DNA of 64,000 nucleotides from Diphasiastrum complanatum (lineage: Eukaryota > Streptophyta > Lycopodiopsida > Lycopodiales > Lycopodiaceae). The stretch covers positions 11,376,404-11,440,403 of the forward strand of contig CM055105.1 of assembly GCA_029204225.1 (NCBI GenBank), read 5' to 3'. The notes under the pieces are model-generated. The model worked only from the letters and a program-made list of their open reading frames with translations, was not told the DNA's origin and made no database searches. The position numbers and the translations under genes were made by a program. Below, in pieces: positions 29,140 through 43,318 of this stretch. Within the stretch, counting starts at the first letter, position 1, and the number at the start of each line of letters is the position of its first letter.

Positions 29140-31294
29140 TATGTGATATTTGCTGAGGCTACTGAAGAAGTCTGTGATACAAGGCCTAGAGGATGATACT
29201 GTAGTAGAAGATGGACGCTGATGTCGTATGTGTCGTCTTCGTGGATGTTGACTCTGACGAGTATGGGGCCTCTGAAGGCAAACTCTCTTGGTAAACGTAG
29301 GCGCACGAGCAGTGGTAATACTTGAGGTCAAGCACTGTCTCTGGTCATGATGGGCTAGGTCAATATCTATGTCATCATCTGAATCTAAATTTGCTCGTGG
29401 ACGACGACTAGTGAAAAAGTCCGTAATTGTATCACTACCCACTGGAGCTTGGGCTCTCCGCAGCAAGAACATCTCATATATCATAAGGGCAACACATCTA
29501 GGATCCACATAAGTGATGGGAGAGCGTAAAGTGGGTGCATCCCTAAAAAGGCAATGATAACACCCACGGATCTCTAGTAGGCTGAACATCTGAAAAGGAA
29601 ATGCTCCTCCGACTCAATCTCTCCCAAGGAACACATCTGACATAGTCTGTCCTCACGTGGAGTACCTTGATAACGACCAGTCTCAATAGCAAGCTGGTGG
29701 GAAGAAACCCGAAACTATCCAAGAGTAAATCGTAAACAATGCGAGTCCATAATCCAGGTAGTGTGCACGTATAGGAAAATCTGCTCCATCAAGCTCCAGA
29801 AAATATGTCCAATAGAAATTTGGCTTGACGCTCAATTGTCCCTACCAAGTATGCTGGATATAGGCCTGATAAATAGCTCGTCTAATGTACTCATGGGTAC
29901 CTGCTGGGAGATCAGAAACTGGAATACCAAATGTGCTCAAGAGGCGAGCAACCTGAGAATACCATGAGAAATGAACTCCACGATCATATAGTAATCTCGA
30001 GGATGTAACTGCAAGGTAGGAATATCTATCAGAAGGGAGAGTCAATACTCTCTGTATATATATAATGAGCTGAAAAAGGGCATCCACTAAAATGGGAGGA
30101 ACAACAAACTCATCAGTGATAATCTAGTGTGGGACCGAGGGCTTAGCTCCAATCATCCGAGATAGCATGGTGGTCTGGAGCCGAGATGTACGAGACCAAT
30201 CCGAGGAGGTAATACTTGTACACCAAGCCTCTGCCGCATATAATGCTGTAGGAGTGACCATATAACTTCGGAAACAAAAATCTCTCGAGCTGGACGAGGG
30301 AAGCGTGACCCTTTCCATGGCGATCCAAGGCTGACTGCCGCATACTAAAAATAGGACCATTAAATAGACCACCCAAGTAAGAATAAGATGAAACAATCTC
30401 CAAAGGCTGAACATCAAGGAAAAACTCCCGGCGCTGCATGAAAGCTCTGGAAGTATTGAAGAACATCACTTTGGTCTTCAATATATTCACCCTCAATCCC
30501 CACTGGGTACAAAAAGTATGTAAGCTGTCCAAATGTCTCTGGAGTCCCTCTCTAGTGGGTGAGACCACATCATCAACATATAACAATATAGCAATAAGTA
30601 TGTCACCCAGACTACAACTGATCGCACCATCCTGTCTGATAACTTTCTCAAGCTCATCAACATATGAGCCAGAAAGTGTAGGTGAAAGGGAGCATCCCTA
30701 TTTCACCTCAATGGTGCTCCATGCTGGATAAAAAATGCTTGATGTATCTCTGAACAACCCAAAATCTCTCATATACTGCCATCATTGCCAAAATGGTATA
30801 TGTGGAAAAGCCTAGGTCCCTGAGCCTCTGAATGAGTAAATGGCGTGGAACTGAGTCAAAAGCTTTCCTGAAGTCCACAAAGCAGCAATAAACTCGCTCT
30901 CGTCTATGTTTGGCCTGCTCAATGATAGATCAGAGTGTAAGGATGTGGTCTGTAGTAGAATAGTGTGTCCAGAAGCCAGCCTGTCCCAATTCATGAAGTC
31001 TCTGAGTCTCTGCCTCTGTACTCATTGCCGACTGTAAAATGGTGCCATAGAGCTTAGCAATGACATGTCCGATTATGATAGTACGATAATTATTAGGTTA
31101 TCCCCACTCTTATGGATAGGGTGGATGATATTAGTGCACCAAGAAGAAGGAAAACCCTGAATAACTGCTTGGTTAAGGAGAGTGGATAACACAGGTGCAA
31201 GTGTGTCGAGAGCATGGAGGAGGAGTTTAGATTCTAGGTCTTCAATGTCACGGGCGTGACGGGTTCTTAATTGCTTAATGGCTGCGAGAACCAT
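29140..31294 (-). pseudogene. LINE ORF2 remnant (reverse transcriptase, zinc-finger tail)
   Basis: RT pieces occur in order: NYRTIIIGHVIAKLYGTIL (about 31090-31030), motif A CCFVDFRKAFDSVPR (30892-30845), motif C YVDD (30580-30569) and GLRVNILKTKVMFF. The tail RLCQMCSLGEIESEEHFLFR (about 29655-29595) has the Cys/His pattern of plant LINE C-termini, then RGCYHCLFRDAPTLRSP. Frames change several times and the N-terminal endonuclease is missing. Confidence 0.82.
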
Positions 31295-31482
31295 GTCAGC
31301 AGTAAAGAACGAAAACTCAAAGGGACGAGGAGAGATAACAATGGGGGTGTTAGTAGGGTATATTAAGTGGTGGCATAATCAGTCGAGATCTGGATATATA
31401 TGGTACGTGTACCACTTACATGCTCAACTGGACATCTCTTTATTTCTCTAGCTCAGAATTAAGACTCTCATTAACTATAGGC

Positions 31483-32346
31483 TTACGATCCACAAATTTG
31501 AGTTCTTGCCTTCTTACGTTCTTGGACTTGGATGAAAGTAAGATCTTCGTCCAAATAGATTTTGGTATCACGCAATTTAGATCGTTTCCCTAAAACTTTG
31601 TGCCGGTGAGACACTGACGTGAAGCGGATGACAAGAGTATCTGGGTCCTTCTTAGGTCGCCAGGAAGTTTCCATACCTCTGCTATGGTGCTGAAGATTTC
31701 CTTCCAAAAACTTTTCAGCTTCTTCAACAACATTTTGGGAGTTCAGAATACCTCTAACACGAACATTGAGAGCTTTGTGTTCTCGCAGACGACCCTCGGT
31801 GAACGTGGCTGAGATAAACGAAGGTGAGGGCGAAGGTGGAGAGATAACTGTAGACGAACCTTTAAGTACATCTGCCCATGATTGGACAGCCGTATGGTGT
31901 TGTTCCACCTGACTTTCGAGCTGCTGAATTTTAGCTGAAGTAGCGATTTGGGAAGAAGTTTCACTTTTGATAACTGCAACTTCGTTCTTGAGTGCTTTAA
32001 TGGAGTTGTCTAGCTTTTGAAGGTGCAATTGCACAGCGAGAAGCAGAGAATCATGGGAAGCAAGTTTCTCTATGTGATTGTTAAGGTATTCAAATAGACG
32101 GAGTTGATCCTCACGAAGAAGACTGACTAAGGTGTATGTGGAGAGAGAAGCAGGTGCTTCTGGAGTGTCTGGAGTCAAGGGAATAGCTAAAGTAGTTTCG
32201 TTGTTGGGAATAGGATTTGATGGAGAGATAGGAATTGCAGCAAGCATAGAAGTAGAAGGAGAAGTTGGATCTGGTTGTGAGGCTGAAGCAATGCTGGAAA
32301 CAGAAGATGGATTAGGAGTAAGGAGAACACCTTTGCGACGAGGCAT
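31483..32346 (-). CDS. LINE ORF1 protein (copy 3)
   Basis: 287 uninterrupted residues from ATG 32346 (MPRRKGVLLTPNPSSVSSIA). A Ser/Pro/Thr-rich N-terminus is followed by LREDQLRLFEYLNNHIEKLA and a heptad-like region (about residues 110-145: KLDNSIKALKNEVAVIKSE). The C-terminal RRM/L1-type half reads ALNVRVRGI, DTLVIRFTSVSHRHKVLGKR and YLDEDLTFIQVQERKKA. ORF1 proteins of this kind trimerise and coat the element RNA. The stop comes soon after ERKKAR, earlier than in the plus-strand fragment at 28607 where GKR…DGRHFLI follows, so the last part is probably lost. Confidence 0.8.
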   Translation of the reverse strand: MPRRKGVLLTPNPSSVSSIASASQPDPTSPSTSMLAAIPISPSNPIPNNETTLAIPLTPDTPEAPASLSTYTLVSLLREDQLRLFEYLNNHIEKLASHDSLLLAVQLHLQKLDNSIKALKNEVAVIKSETSSQIATSAKIQQLESQVEQHHTAVQSWADVLKGSSTVISPPSPSPSFISATFTEGRLREHKALNVRVRGILNSQNVVEEAEKFLEGNLQHHSRGMETSWRPKKDPDTLVIRFTSVSHRHKVLGKRSKLRDTKIYLDEDLTFIQVQERKKARTQICGS

Positions 32347-32519
32347 TTTTCAGATCCGAGGGATAGGCAAGCAACAATAAGCTAGGCACCATCAGTGATG
32401 GACAGGCGAGACTGGAGGGCGCCAACAACCACGATGGAGCAAGCGTCAGTAGTGATGGAGCAGGCGCCAACAGGCGCGATGGAGTGGGCGCCAGCAAGCG
32501 CGATGGAGCAGGCGCCCAG

Positions 32520-34364
<1,845 letters not shown>

Positions 34365-35686
34365 TACAGTGAGTTTGAATCAAAATACAATCAAACCAAT
34401 CAATCTTATCAAGATTTGGGCAAAAAATGACTAAATCCTTAATTTTCTCTCTCCTAACCACTCCTCTCTCAGCTTCTCCTCCCGCCTCTCTCATCTTTTC
34501 CTCACCCTCAAACTCCCTCTTTCACTCACTACACAATGAACTAAAAAAAAATGTAACAAGGCAGTATTTCCACCCATTAGGGTTTTCATCAGGCTGAGTT
34601 CAAATCGGAATTCAATTCTAATGGGAAGATTTGAATAGGATTTGGAATTGGAATGCTCATTTACAAATAATAAATAACAATGTCACACTCGAATCTCTCC
34701 TCTTTTCATCATCCTTCTCTCGTGATTCTACAGTCTACTCTATTCCCTTTTAGTTAACTTCTAATGCCCAATGCCCATCATCTTAATCTAAACATACCTT
34801 TACAATGTCCAAAAACGATTCCAATTCCTAAAGGTAGGACATACATGATAAACCCCCTTTTAATTTTCTCTCTCCTACCCACTCCTCTCTCAGCTTCTCC
34901 TCCCACCTCTCTCATCTTTTCCTTGGGAAGATTTGCATAGGATTTGGAATTGGAATTGGAATCGGAATCACAATCCTCAAATCAGCGATTTGTGAAACAT
35001 TGGTGGGAACAAATTGTTCTTTCATGTGGCACAACCATGTCTCGTTGATCCATTGCAGGACATTGTGTATTTTTTAGATTCCACTTTCATAACCACTTTA
35101 ATTTGTTTTGTCGCATGCTTAACATGTTCGGAGTATAATCAGACAATTTTGCTATGCCGATTTACAGATTGACTTTTGACACTCTGAAGCATGCCATTGC
35201 CCACCAGCTCTTGAGAATGTTATTCAAACACTTGAACAAAGAGTGGATAAAGTCATAATTAGGTAGCTCAACACGTTAAGTAAACGGAAGCTAGCTTTGC
35301 CAGATTTTCTCACTAGAGGAAGTTTAACTTAGTAACCTGAACGTATTGGCTCATGCAATACGTGTATTGAGTCTATCATGGTTGTAAGATTTAGTGATAT
35401 GGCGAGATATACATGTATGAACTACTAGAACTTGAAGTTTTACAGAAAATTGGTGGACATTAAGAATTTTCATATTTCTGGGTTACGTTCTTGTAGCCAC
35501 AATTGCAAGCAGAGCATTGTGGCTGTTTATAGCTTAGAGCTTTGTTGACTTATTGGGACGTTTCCAGTAGACTACAGCTTTGAAATTTGTCTTTTTTTCT
35601 GTACAAAACACTGATGGGTGTCATCTTTATGAAGCTCATGATATAGCTAGCGTACTCCTTATTTAACCCAAAGCTTAAAGTTGCAG
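34365..35686. other. Intron sequence with a 63-bp direct repeat
   Basis: AATTTTCTCTCTCCTA…CATCTTTTCC occurs at 34441-34502 and again at 34862-34923, an offset of 421. GGAAGATTTG(A/C)ATAGGATTTGG recurs near 34623 and 34924, indicating an old local duplication. No gene is seen until the acceptor at 35686. Confidence 0.6.
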
Positions 35687-35801
35687 GAGTGGGAGTTTTG
35701 CGAATCCTGAAGCTGTACTTTGGGGTTTGATTAGCCTGAATCTAGCAGTCTACCTTTTGTGGCGATTCGGTGACTATTCCTTCATGCATAAACATTTCAT
35801 G
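35687..35801 (+). CDS. Rhomboid-family exon (first membrane helix)
   Basis: An exon of 115 bases between acceptor TTGCAG (35681-35686) and donor GTATTT (35802). It encodes SGSFANPEAVLWGLISLNLA followed by VYLLWRFGDYSFMHKHFM. This matches the start of the rhomboid domain in plant mitochondrial rhomboid-like proteins (V-x-GL-x-x-N-x-x-VFxxWR … FMMxNFM). It ends in phase 0 and joins in frame to the exon at 45893. The product should be an inner mitochondrial membrane rhomboid of the RBL12 kind. The first exon is not settled, see 26323-26743. Confidence 0.75.
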
Positions 35802-36430
35802 GTATTTGCTTGTTCTTTGAAAACAAAAATTTCAGGGTGTGAATCTGGTGAACTTGGTCTTACAACTACTCTGTATTATTTCGAATACTTGAATGCAAAA
35901 TTTTTTTCTGGCTTTCTTTTTCCATCGAGTATATGGACAAGGTTTTGAGGAATGGCGTGGCATTGACATGGAGTCTCAGAAAAATACTATTTGCCATATT
36001 CCATATAGCTGTCCTACCAAGCACAAATCGAATTAGTGTTTTCAAATTCATTTCTGCAAAGAAGCCAGAAGAGTCCTCATAACTGAAAGTATGAGAAAGC
36101 TATCAAATCATTATGATTAAAGTCTATCATCTTATAGGGATGGACCAAGATCACTGCAAGAGAACAAGATGACCCTATGATTATTGCAAATAGAATCTAA
36201 TGCAGATGTATGTTCTAAAAGTTTGATAACAAACCATAAGGAATATTGAGGGTGAAGGTGTATCTTTGATGCCAAAGTACATAACAAGCATGCAAGGCCA
36301 GTCGTAGGGACCAAGAACGACATATCATATTAGTAGTAGCTTGCACAAAAGATACAAATTATTCCTAAGCTAACCACATAGGCCAAAGTGCCATGTGAAA
36401 GTAATAGGAGATGGCTCCATGATTACAGGG
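35802..36430. other. Rhomboid intron 2, left part; no gene recognised
   Basis: AT-rich intron sequence without recognised features. A branch for readthrough after the donor quickly meets stops. Confidence 0.45.
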
Positions 36431-36823
36431 TTGTAAACTACTGTTGCACTGTACCTTAGGCTCTGGGCTTTGGTCTTATTATGTGACATTATGCCGTGTG
36501 CTTTGGTCTTTGTTTGGCATGACTTGGCATTTGGTCACTTGTGGTCGTTATTGGGCTCTCTCGTACACTGTAGGGCCTTACATAGTATAAATAGGCCTCT
36601 GAGCCTCATTATACTTTCTTAGCATTAGTGTAACTTATGACTAGTTTAGCGAACATTCAACTTATAACTAGCAAATGGGTACTGTTTTGTGCTAGTTTCT
36701 ATTTGATATATCGTGCTCTCCAGTCCATGTTTATACATTTACAAAATTCTATCTCTATTCTGTGTATTCTGTGGATGTTTCTTAGCGTTATGTGCTTTGT
36801 TGACTGTAGTTTCATATCAGAGC
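36431..36823 (+). mobile_element. Probable LTR fragment with primer-site-like end
   Basis: A TATA-like TATAAATAGG (36577-36586) lies in an LTR-like context. At 36812-36823 TCATATCAGAGC resembles the TGGTATCAGAGC primer site (2 mismatches). There is no identified inverted end, partner LTR or coding sequence, so this is a weak call. The following 0.8 kb (to about 37620) is T-rich with no motif. Confidence 0.35.
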
Positions 36824-37629
36824 GCTTCTTGGTAGCTATGGGGTTGGGGTCCAACTTCTATAGTGTTTGGATCAATCTTTTTCCTAAGGTTGCTTGAGTT
36901 GATTTGATTAGTTTTTGGAGTTTTGTCTGGATTCCTCTATATTATCTGCCCAAAATGTTGAATTTCTTAATGTTTCGGAGTAGTAAAAGTAAGGCAGTAG
37001 AAATTCCACTTCTGCTGTTTCTTGAAACTGTCACTTTTGTAAATTTTTGTCTTCTTTGAGTGTTTTTTTATAGTTTTGATCTTCAATACTTATGCACTTT
37101 GGTTCACTTTGCAGGTCTTCATTTCAAGGTGCAGAAGTTTCAATTTTTCTAGTTTCGGCCTGTCATTGTTTTTGTACTTTGTGTGCTATTTTTCGGACTA
37201 TTGGGTCATTTTTCTTGTACTAGGGTGCTTCTATTGCACTTTACAATCCTTAATCTGTGTAGAAGTTACTTTCTTATATTCCAATCTTTAATAGTGCTGG
37301 GACTAGAGATTTTTGTAATTTCTTTTCTCAGAAATTTTTACATCACTATTCTTTTGACAAACAGGAGCTTCTAATTTACTTTGCCTTTTGTAGATGTGAT
37401 TCTTGGAAGTCAACATATTGAAGATCTATCATTTTGAGGGTTTTGGTCAATTTGTCTCTTTCACACTTTTCAAAATTTCTTTGCTTGACTATCTTTTCTG
37501 GAGTAGGTTGTCCCACTTCCTTTTTATAGTTTCCAAATTGACTAACCATAGCTTGCGTTGCATTTTGTTCACTTTTCACCCTAGCATCATGTCTACATCT
37601 GTTTTGAACTCAATTACATATATTGGCAT

Positions 37630-38238
37630 CAAATGAAGTATTAAGACAAGAAATGGCATTCAAAAAGCACTCTACAACTAAGAAAACAATAGCTACCAAT
37701 AGGTTAGAGGCAGATTTCCATCTAAGATCTCTACAAAGAAAGAACTTTCCAACAAGAAGCTTAGGACACTAAACTCAATAATCAGAGAAATGTAGGCTCT
37801 AGCCCTTATTTATACCAATTTAGCAGTCATATAGAAGCTTCCAATTAAGACTTTCGACATGGCTCCCAATTGTAAGGTATTTACAATACAAAATAATCTT
37901 ATGTAAAAATAAGGGGGGTCTAACGTAATAAAATCACGTCATGAAATGGTTATGCGTCCCAAACGTGAGTCGGTAGTCATAGAATAATGAATTGTAATTA
38001 GAGGAGGAGGGAGTGTGTCCATAACACTCCCCCATAAAAAGACATTGCCTGCAATGTGGTCTTCTTCTAAAACCTTAGAAGAAAGAAATCTATTGTGACT
38101 TGCAAAGTGGCCGGACGTTTGGGGTGTGGACAGTTCCGATTCAGATGATTAGGGCTGCAATAGTTAAAACACATGGTTTTGGTAGAAATTTCAAGCACTT
38201 CGTGCGGAGTGTAATGCTTAAAGACAAAAACAAAGAAT
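37630..38238 (-). mobile_element. Probable gypsy-type 3' LTR and pol end remnant
   Basis: Read on the minus strand, GGCAATGTCTTTTTATGGGG is followed by GAG and TGTTATGGACACACTCCC. This is a polypurine-like stretch before a TG-starting LTR (from about 38033 leftward). Within it, GTATAAATAAGG (about 37824-37813) is a good promoter TATA. The left end of the LTR was not fixed. Flanking sequence to 38238 shows no clear domain. Confidence 0.4.
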
Positions 38239-39853
38239 TGTAATCACACAAAGCATTCTCAAAAGAAAAAGAGAGATGGCTAGAAACCCTCTTGTAGAAA
38301 CTCGTGGACAGCCAAGGAGAATAGTCAGTATTGCTTACAAAAGTGTCTCATACAAATGGGATGCACACATATACATAGTCCAAGATGACTATCTAACTTC
38401 ATGACTATTGGCTATCCATGACTATTGGCTATCCAACTACTTGACTATTGACTATCTAACTTTCTTATAAGTTACATAGAAAGAATAAGGTACCTCCAAT
38501 ATGTCAAGTTGGGGTACTTAATGTCACAATTAGGCCTAGTGGACCCACGAGACCCTACCAAGTTAAGTTCATACTAACTTAGCTAACTCTAAGTTTAGTA
38601 GGCCTAATAGAGATAAATAAACCATGGTTACACAACTCTCGACCTTTTGGGTCAAAGTAACCTATGGGAATGTTAGCAATTGTTAGAAATAATAAATGAT
38701 AATGTTAGTTTTAGCGACCCAATTTTGGTCTAGTAATAACTCGTGGGTCCAAGTAAAGTCTAATTATGTCAAGGGGCCCTATCTTGACTTTTGGGGGTGC
38801 CCTATAATTAGTAGGTTCTAGAACTTAGGGTTTGGAAGAGTCTAGGCCCTTGGAAGGCCTATTTATATGTACCCAGTGTTCATTTGTAATTCATTCCCTT
38901 TCAAGCATTGCTGCTACTTTCTCTCTCCTTGAGGGCGCCTAACCCTCTTTCTCTTCTTCTTCTTCTTCTTCTTGTCTATGGAGATTGAATGGTAGAAGGA
39001 TCTTGGCACTTTGATTTCCTACATGGTATCAAAGCCATGGATCTTCTATGCTTGATTTAGGGCGCCCTACCAAAAGAGATCGTCTTCACTTAGGTATCAC
39101 AAAAATTCAGCACCTTTGCTGATTTTTTGGAGTGAAGATCCATTTTTTGACTCTTTTCCGTTTTGCAGGAGGGCACCACAAGAAGATAACAGGATTTTGG
39201 CACCCAAAAATCAGGTTGTTTGCTGATTTTTCAGGTTGCAGGAAGGCGCCATTAATTATCTTCTTCGGGGCTGCTTTTAGGTCGCCCACATCCGTGTAGG
39301 TTTATCCTACTTCCGTTGGTCCGCTGCTGCCCTATTTTTCAGATTTGCTCCTTTGCAGGAGGGCGCCCATCTACAAGCACTTTCTATTCTTCTGATTTGG
39401 CTGGAAAATCAGCACCCTTGCTGATTTTACAAAGTGAAGATCCGCTTCTTTTTGCTTGTTGCCAGGTGTGGAAGAAGGCGCTAATTTTTTTGTGATGATC
39501 CGATCACATTCCGAGGCTGAAAATTGGACAGCATATCATCATTTGTAGGGTGTTGCAATAGCCCTATCCGTGTGTGTATTGTTCACACTTTTTGGCAAGA
39601 AAGAAGGGTTTCGAAAAAAGCTTTGTTGGAGGCTAACCTAATTCTTTGCTTGCTGGTTTTTTGAGTTGTAATGCAATTTCAGGCTGAAATTTTCAGCACA
39701 CAAGGCTTGTAGGAGGGCGAGTTTCTTTATCCATCTAATGTGTGGTTTCGACACATTCCGGTGCTGATATTTCAGATTTGATACTTGCTGGTTTTTGTGT
39801 CTTTTAGGGCACATTTAGGATTTGAAAAGCAAATCTTTTGTTGGCAGATCGTA

Positions 39854-40570
39854 ATGGCTAAAGAAACAGAGTCGTTTGGTTCTTTGTTTAATGAAGATAG
39901 GTTGGATGGCACTAATTACTCCTTTTGGTGCTTCATGATTAAAAATTTGCTCGTTGCAAAAGGATTGTGGGACATTGTTTGTGGTGAAGAAGAAAGACCG
40001 AAAGCCTTTGCACCTCTTACACCTGGGGCGTCATCTTCAACCATAGCATCTTCTGAAGAGCAAAAGAAGTGGGATCGACGAGATGCACAAGCATTATCCA
40101 TCATAGCATTATCGGTAAAAAGATCTATCCTTGCTCATATTAGGTCTTGCAAAAATTCTAAGAGTACTTGGGAAACTCTTGCAAAGACTTTTCAAGTAAA
40201 GAATACTTCAAGAGCTGTTTATCTACGAAATCAACTTACTCTCTTGAAAATGCGTGAAGATGCTGTCATGACTAATCATTTGTCAAAGATCAAGGATCTT
40301 AGAGAAGAGCTTCTTAATATTGATGAGATCATTGATGAATTCATTAAGCTCAATTCTCTTCCTATGACTTATCTTCCTTTCATATCATCCTTGAGCATTT
40401 CTCTAAGAGGATCAAAAATATCTTTTGATGATCTTGCTGGACTACTTCTACAAGAAGAGCAAACTCGAATCGATTTTGCGGTTGAAGAGCCACAAGATCA
40501 AGCTTTTTTCTCAAAGGGAAAGTCAAAAGGTATTTCTTCTTCTACATCGACATACCATCTAATATTGTAG
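39854..40570 (+). pseudogene. Copia C gag, truncated
   Basis: ATG 39854 opens MAKETESFGSLFNEDRLDGT, with NYSFWCFMIKNLLVAKGLWD typical of Copia gag (DUF4219/UBN2). WETLAKTFQVKNTSRAVYLR and KIKDLREELLNIDE follow. The frame ends at TAG 40568-40570. Just beyond it, CRKRIEKAKREA is what is left after the zinc knuckle, which has been deleted. Further on, FEWFMDS lacks the Gly-Ala-Thr of the protease site because of a small deletion at about 40742. An upstream extension to 39785 is in frame but lacks family similarity. Confidence 0.88.
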
Positions 40571-40734
40571 GAAAAGAATAGAGAAAGCAAAGCGTGAGGC
40601 ATCTATTGAAGATCATGAAGAACCTAATACGGCCACCTTAGCATCTTTGGAGCCTCAAGTGGAGGAGCAAGCAATTCTTATTGATAAAGATTATGCTTTT
40701 ATGGTTTCTAAGAAACCAAGTTTCGAGTGGTTCA

Positions 40735-41535
40735 TGGATAGTCACTAATCATATGTTTCACAAGCTTGAAGGCAATTAATGATGGAAGCCAAGTTCAATG
40801 TGCAGGAGACACATCACATTTGATCAAAGGTATTGGTGATATTGCTCTTGTTTTGCCTAATGGAGATCAAAAGTATGTCAAGAATGTTCTTTATGTTCCT
40901 AGCATCAAGAAAAATCTACTTTTTTTTTTTTTCTAATCATCAAGCAAGGGTTGCTTGTTGAATTTAAGGAAGGAAGATGTTTTGTAAAAGATCCTTCTAA
41001 ATCTTTGATGCTTATTGCTACGGGCACTGCAAGAAATAATTTGTTTGTGTTGGACACATACAAGAAGGAAGCTTCATCTTGTTTTCTAGCATCCACTTTG
41101 ATGGTAGAAGAACAAAGGGATGAATTGTTTGAATGTTCAAGCTTGCTGGAAAATGTTGATATGGCTGAGAAATCGTATTATCAATCACCGCAAGTTGATG
41201 CATTTTATGGGAGCATTAGTGAAAAAGTTCATGAGCAAACTTTTCAAGATAATATTATGGAAAAAGCTGGAAAAATTGAGCATCCTTTGAAGTCTCTTGG
41301 TACGTCGAATCAAAGTGAAGCTGGTGGGTTATTTATTGAAGATAATGGTCAGCAAAATCAGCTTTCTTCTTTTGATTGGATGCTGGATTTCTATGTTCAA
41401 ACTGGTGGGCAGCAGATTCAGTCTTGTTCTATTGTTCATTTTCAGCTTATTTTACATCTTACGCATCCTTTCATGCTTCGGGAACAGCCTGCGGAAGATT
41501 TTTGGACAGCAAGGTCCAATCCTGGAACACTTTAG
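40735..41535 (+). pseudogene. Copia C protease/pre-integrase scraps and unrecognised frame
   Basis: VLPNGDQKYVKNVLYVPSIK (about 40852-40911) and LLVEFKEGRCFVKDPSKSLM are the stretch that follows Copia protease. A T run at 40919-40932 shifts the frame. From about 41090 to 41535 the frame stays open (DELFECSSLLENVDMAEKS…), but I recognise nothing and it does not look like integrase. Confidence 0.6.
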
Positions 41536-42264
41536 ACAGCCAAAAGGTGAAAGTCATGTGGCTGTTGGACAATCAACTTTACAGGGCAGCAAGGGTGTTG
41601 GTTCACCTTTTTCATTGTCTCAAACTCATTCTTCAAGTGCCTTTGATAATCAAGAGTGGGGATGAGACTTGAAAAACTCTTTTACTACTACAAGCAGAAG
41701 TTTTTTGGCGGCATTAAGCTTGGACAGCAAGCTACATCTTTTCTTTTTCTGCTACATAGGAGTTTTTTGGGCAGCATGCAACACTTTGCATTTTTGTTGC
41801 AGTTTTCATACTTCATGTCATGTTATGTTTTTACATTATCATTTAAGGAGGGTGTTAGAAATAATAAATGATAATGTTAGTTTTAGCTAAGTTGGACCCA
41901 ATTTTGGTCTAGTAATAACTTGTGGGTCCAAGTAAAGTCTAACTATGTCAAGGGGCCCTATCTTGACTTTTGGGGGTGCCCTATAATTAGTAGGTTCTAG
42001 AACTTAGGGTTTGGAAGAGTCTAGGCCCTTGGAAGGCCTATTTATATGTACCCAGTGTTCATTTGTAATTCATTCCCTTTCAAGCATTGCTGCTACTTTC
42101 TCTCTCCTTGAGGGCGCCTAACCCTCTTTCTCTTCTTCTTCTTCTTCTTCTTGTCTATGGAGATTGTAGAAGGATCTTGGCACTTTGATTTCCTAGAGCA
42201 ATTCCATTTACATTCCAACACCCTCCTTAAATGGAAATGCATAACATAACATGTAGTTGAAATC

Positions 42265-43318
42265 TCATCCCCAATCATGTCCAACATATAAAAGGAAAAG
42301 AATGCGTAATAATGAAGCATCAAGTCGAAGGGTTAGGATTTGCATGCTCCATCCGAAGTAGGGAACCAACATAAACTCGGACTTGTAATCCATCATAGGC
42401 TCCCACATCATTCGAAAAAACTTCTTACCATAAGGACAATAAAAAAGAGTACCAAACTCTTTTGGCATCACATCCTCCCAAACCTTTAAACTTCTTGCAA
42501 TAGTGGCACTTACCCTTTTTCTTGGAGCCTTGACCTTGAGCTTCCTTAGATTTTTGATCACCTTTGGAAGCGTTGAAAGAAGGCTTCCCTTTCCACTTGC
42601 ACTTACCTTTGCCTTTGCTTGCACTTACCTTTGCCTTTGCCTTTTGCAAAGAAAGCTTGATCTTCTTGTTCACCAAAGTTGATCCTTGTTTGCTCTTCTT
42701 GAAGAAGTAAGCCAACAAGTTCGTCAAAGGAGATTTGCTATCCCCTAAGAGAAATGCTCAATGATGACACAAATGGAAGGTAAGAATGAGGAAGAGAGTT
42801 AAGAGTAATAGATACAAATTGTGAGTTCTCAATACCTCATCAATACTAAGAAGCTCCTCTCGAAGATCCTTGATCTTCGTCAAGTGGTTTGTAAGCAAAT
42901 CACCTTCTTGCATCTTCAAGATAGAAAGTTGATTTCGAAGATATACCACTTTTGTCGCATTCTTTACTTGAAACATCTTGGCAAGAGTCTCCCAAGCACT
43001 TTTGGAAGTCTTGCATGATCTAATATGAGGAAGGATAGATCTCTTCACTGATAATGCCATGACGGAATGTGCTTGTGCATCTCGTCGATCCCACTTCTTT
43101 TGCTCTTCGGAAGACACCTCCGTAGATGATGAAGTAGTTCTTCTAGATGGTGTAATAGGTGCCAAGGTAGGTTGCCTCTCTTCGTCACCATTAACTACTT
43201 CCTACAAACGTTTAGCAATTAGAAGGTTCTTTATCATGTAGCACCACAAGGAATAGTTTGTGCCATCCAGCCTATCTTCATTAAATAAAGAACCAATAAA
43301 CTCCGATTCTTTAGCCAT
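42265..43318 (-). pseudogene. Copia B gag, broken
   Basis: Minus-strand ATG 43318 starts MAKESEFIGSLFNEDRLDGT, closely like Copia C. A TAG at 43204-43202 replaces the Trp of AK-x-LWD. The frame resumes with SEEQKKWDRRDAQAHSVMAL and WETLAKMFQVKNATKVVYLR. Frame changes follow near 42800 and 42650; a Lys-rich stretch and KCHYCKKFKG, part of a zinc knuckle, come last. The two gags are clearly the same family. Confidence 0.85.

Larger units (their letters stand above)
28919..32346 (-). mobile_element. LINE retrotransposon, copy 3 (ORF1 + partial ORF2 + (CT)n tail)
   Basis: On the minus strand: ORF1 (32346-31483), a deletion that removes the endonuclease and the start of RT, RT motifs in several frames (31300-30140), a zinc-finger-like C-terminus (about 29650-29140), and a 3' end TTAATAAAGCTTTATT joined directly to (CT)n at 28968-28919. 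Non-LTR retrotransposons move by target-primed reverse transcription. The numerous stops in ORF2 show this copy is dead. Confidence 0.88.
38681..42197 (+). mobile_element. Copia C: complete but internally deleted, nested in Copia B
   Basis: LTRs are 38681-39023 and 41853-42197 (343 and 345 bp; one 8-bp and one 5-bp indel plus few substitutions). Flanking target duplications are GCAAT (38676-38680 and 42198-42202). Primer-type site TGGTATCAAAGC is at 39024-39035; polypurine tract AAGGAGGG is at 41845-41852. The interior has a 0.8-kb leader, a gag and scraps of protease and pre-integrase, but no integrase, RT or RNase H. It is therefore a non-autonomous element that needed enzymes supplied by relatives. 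Confidence 0.93.
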
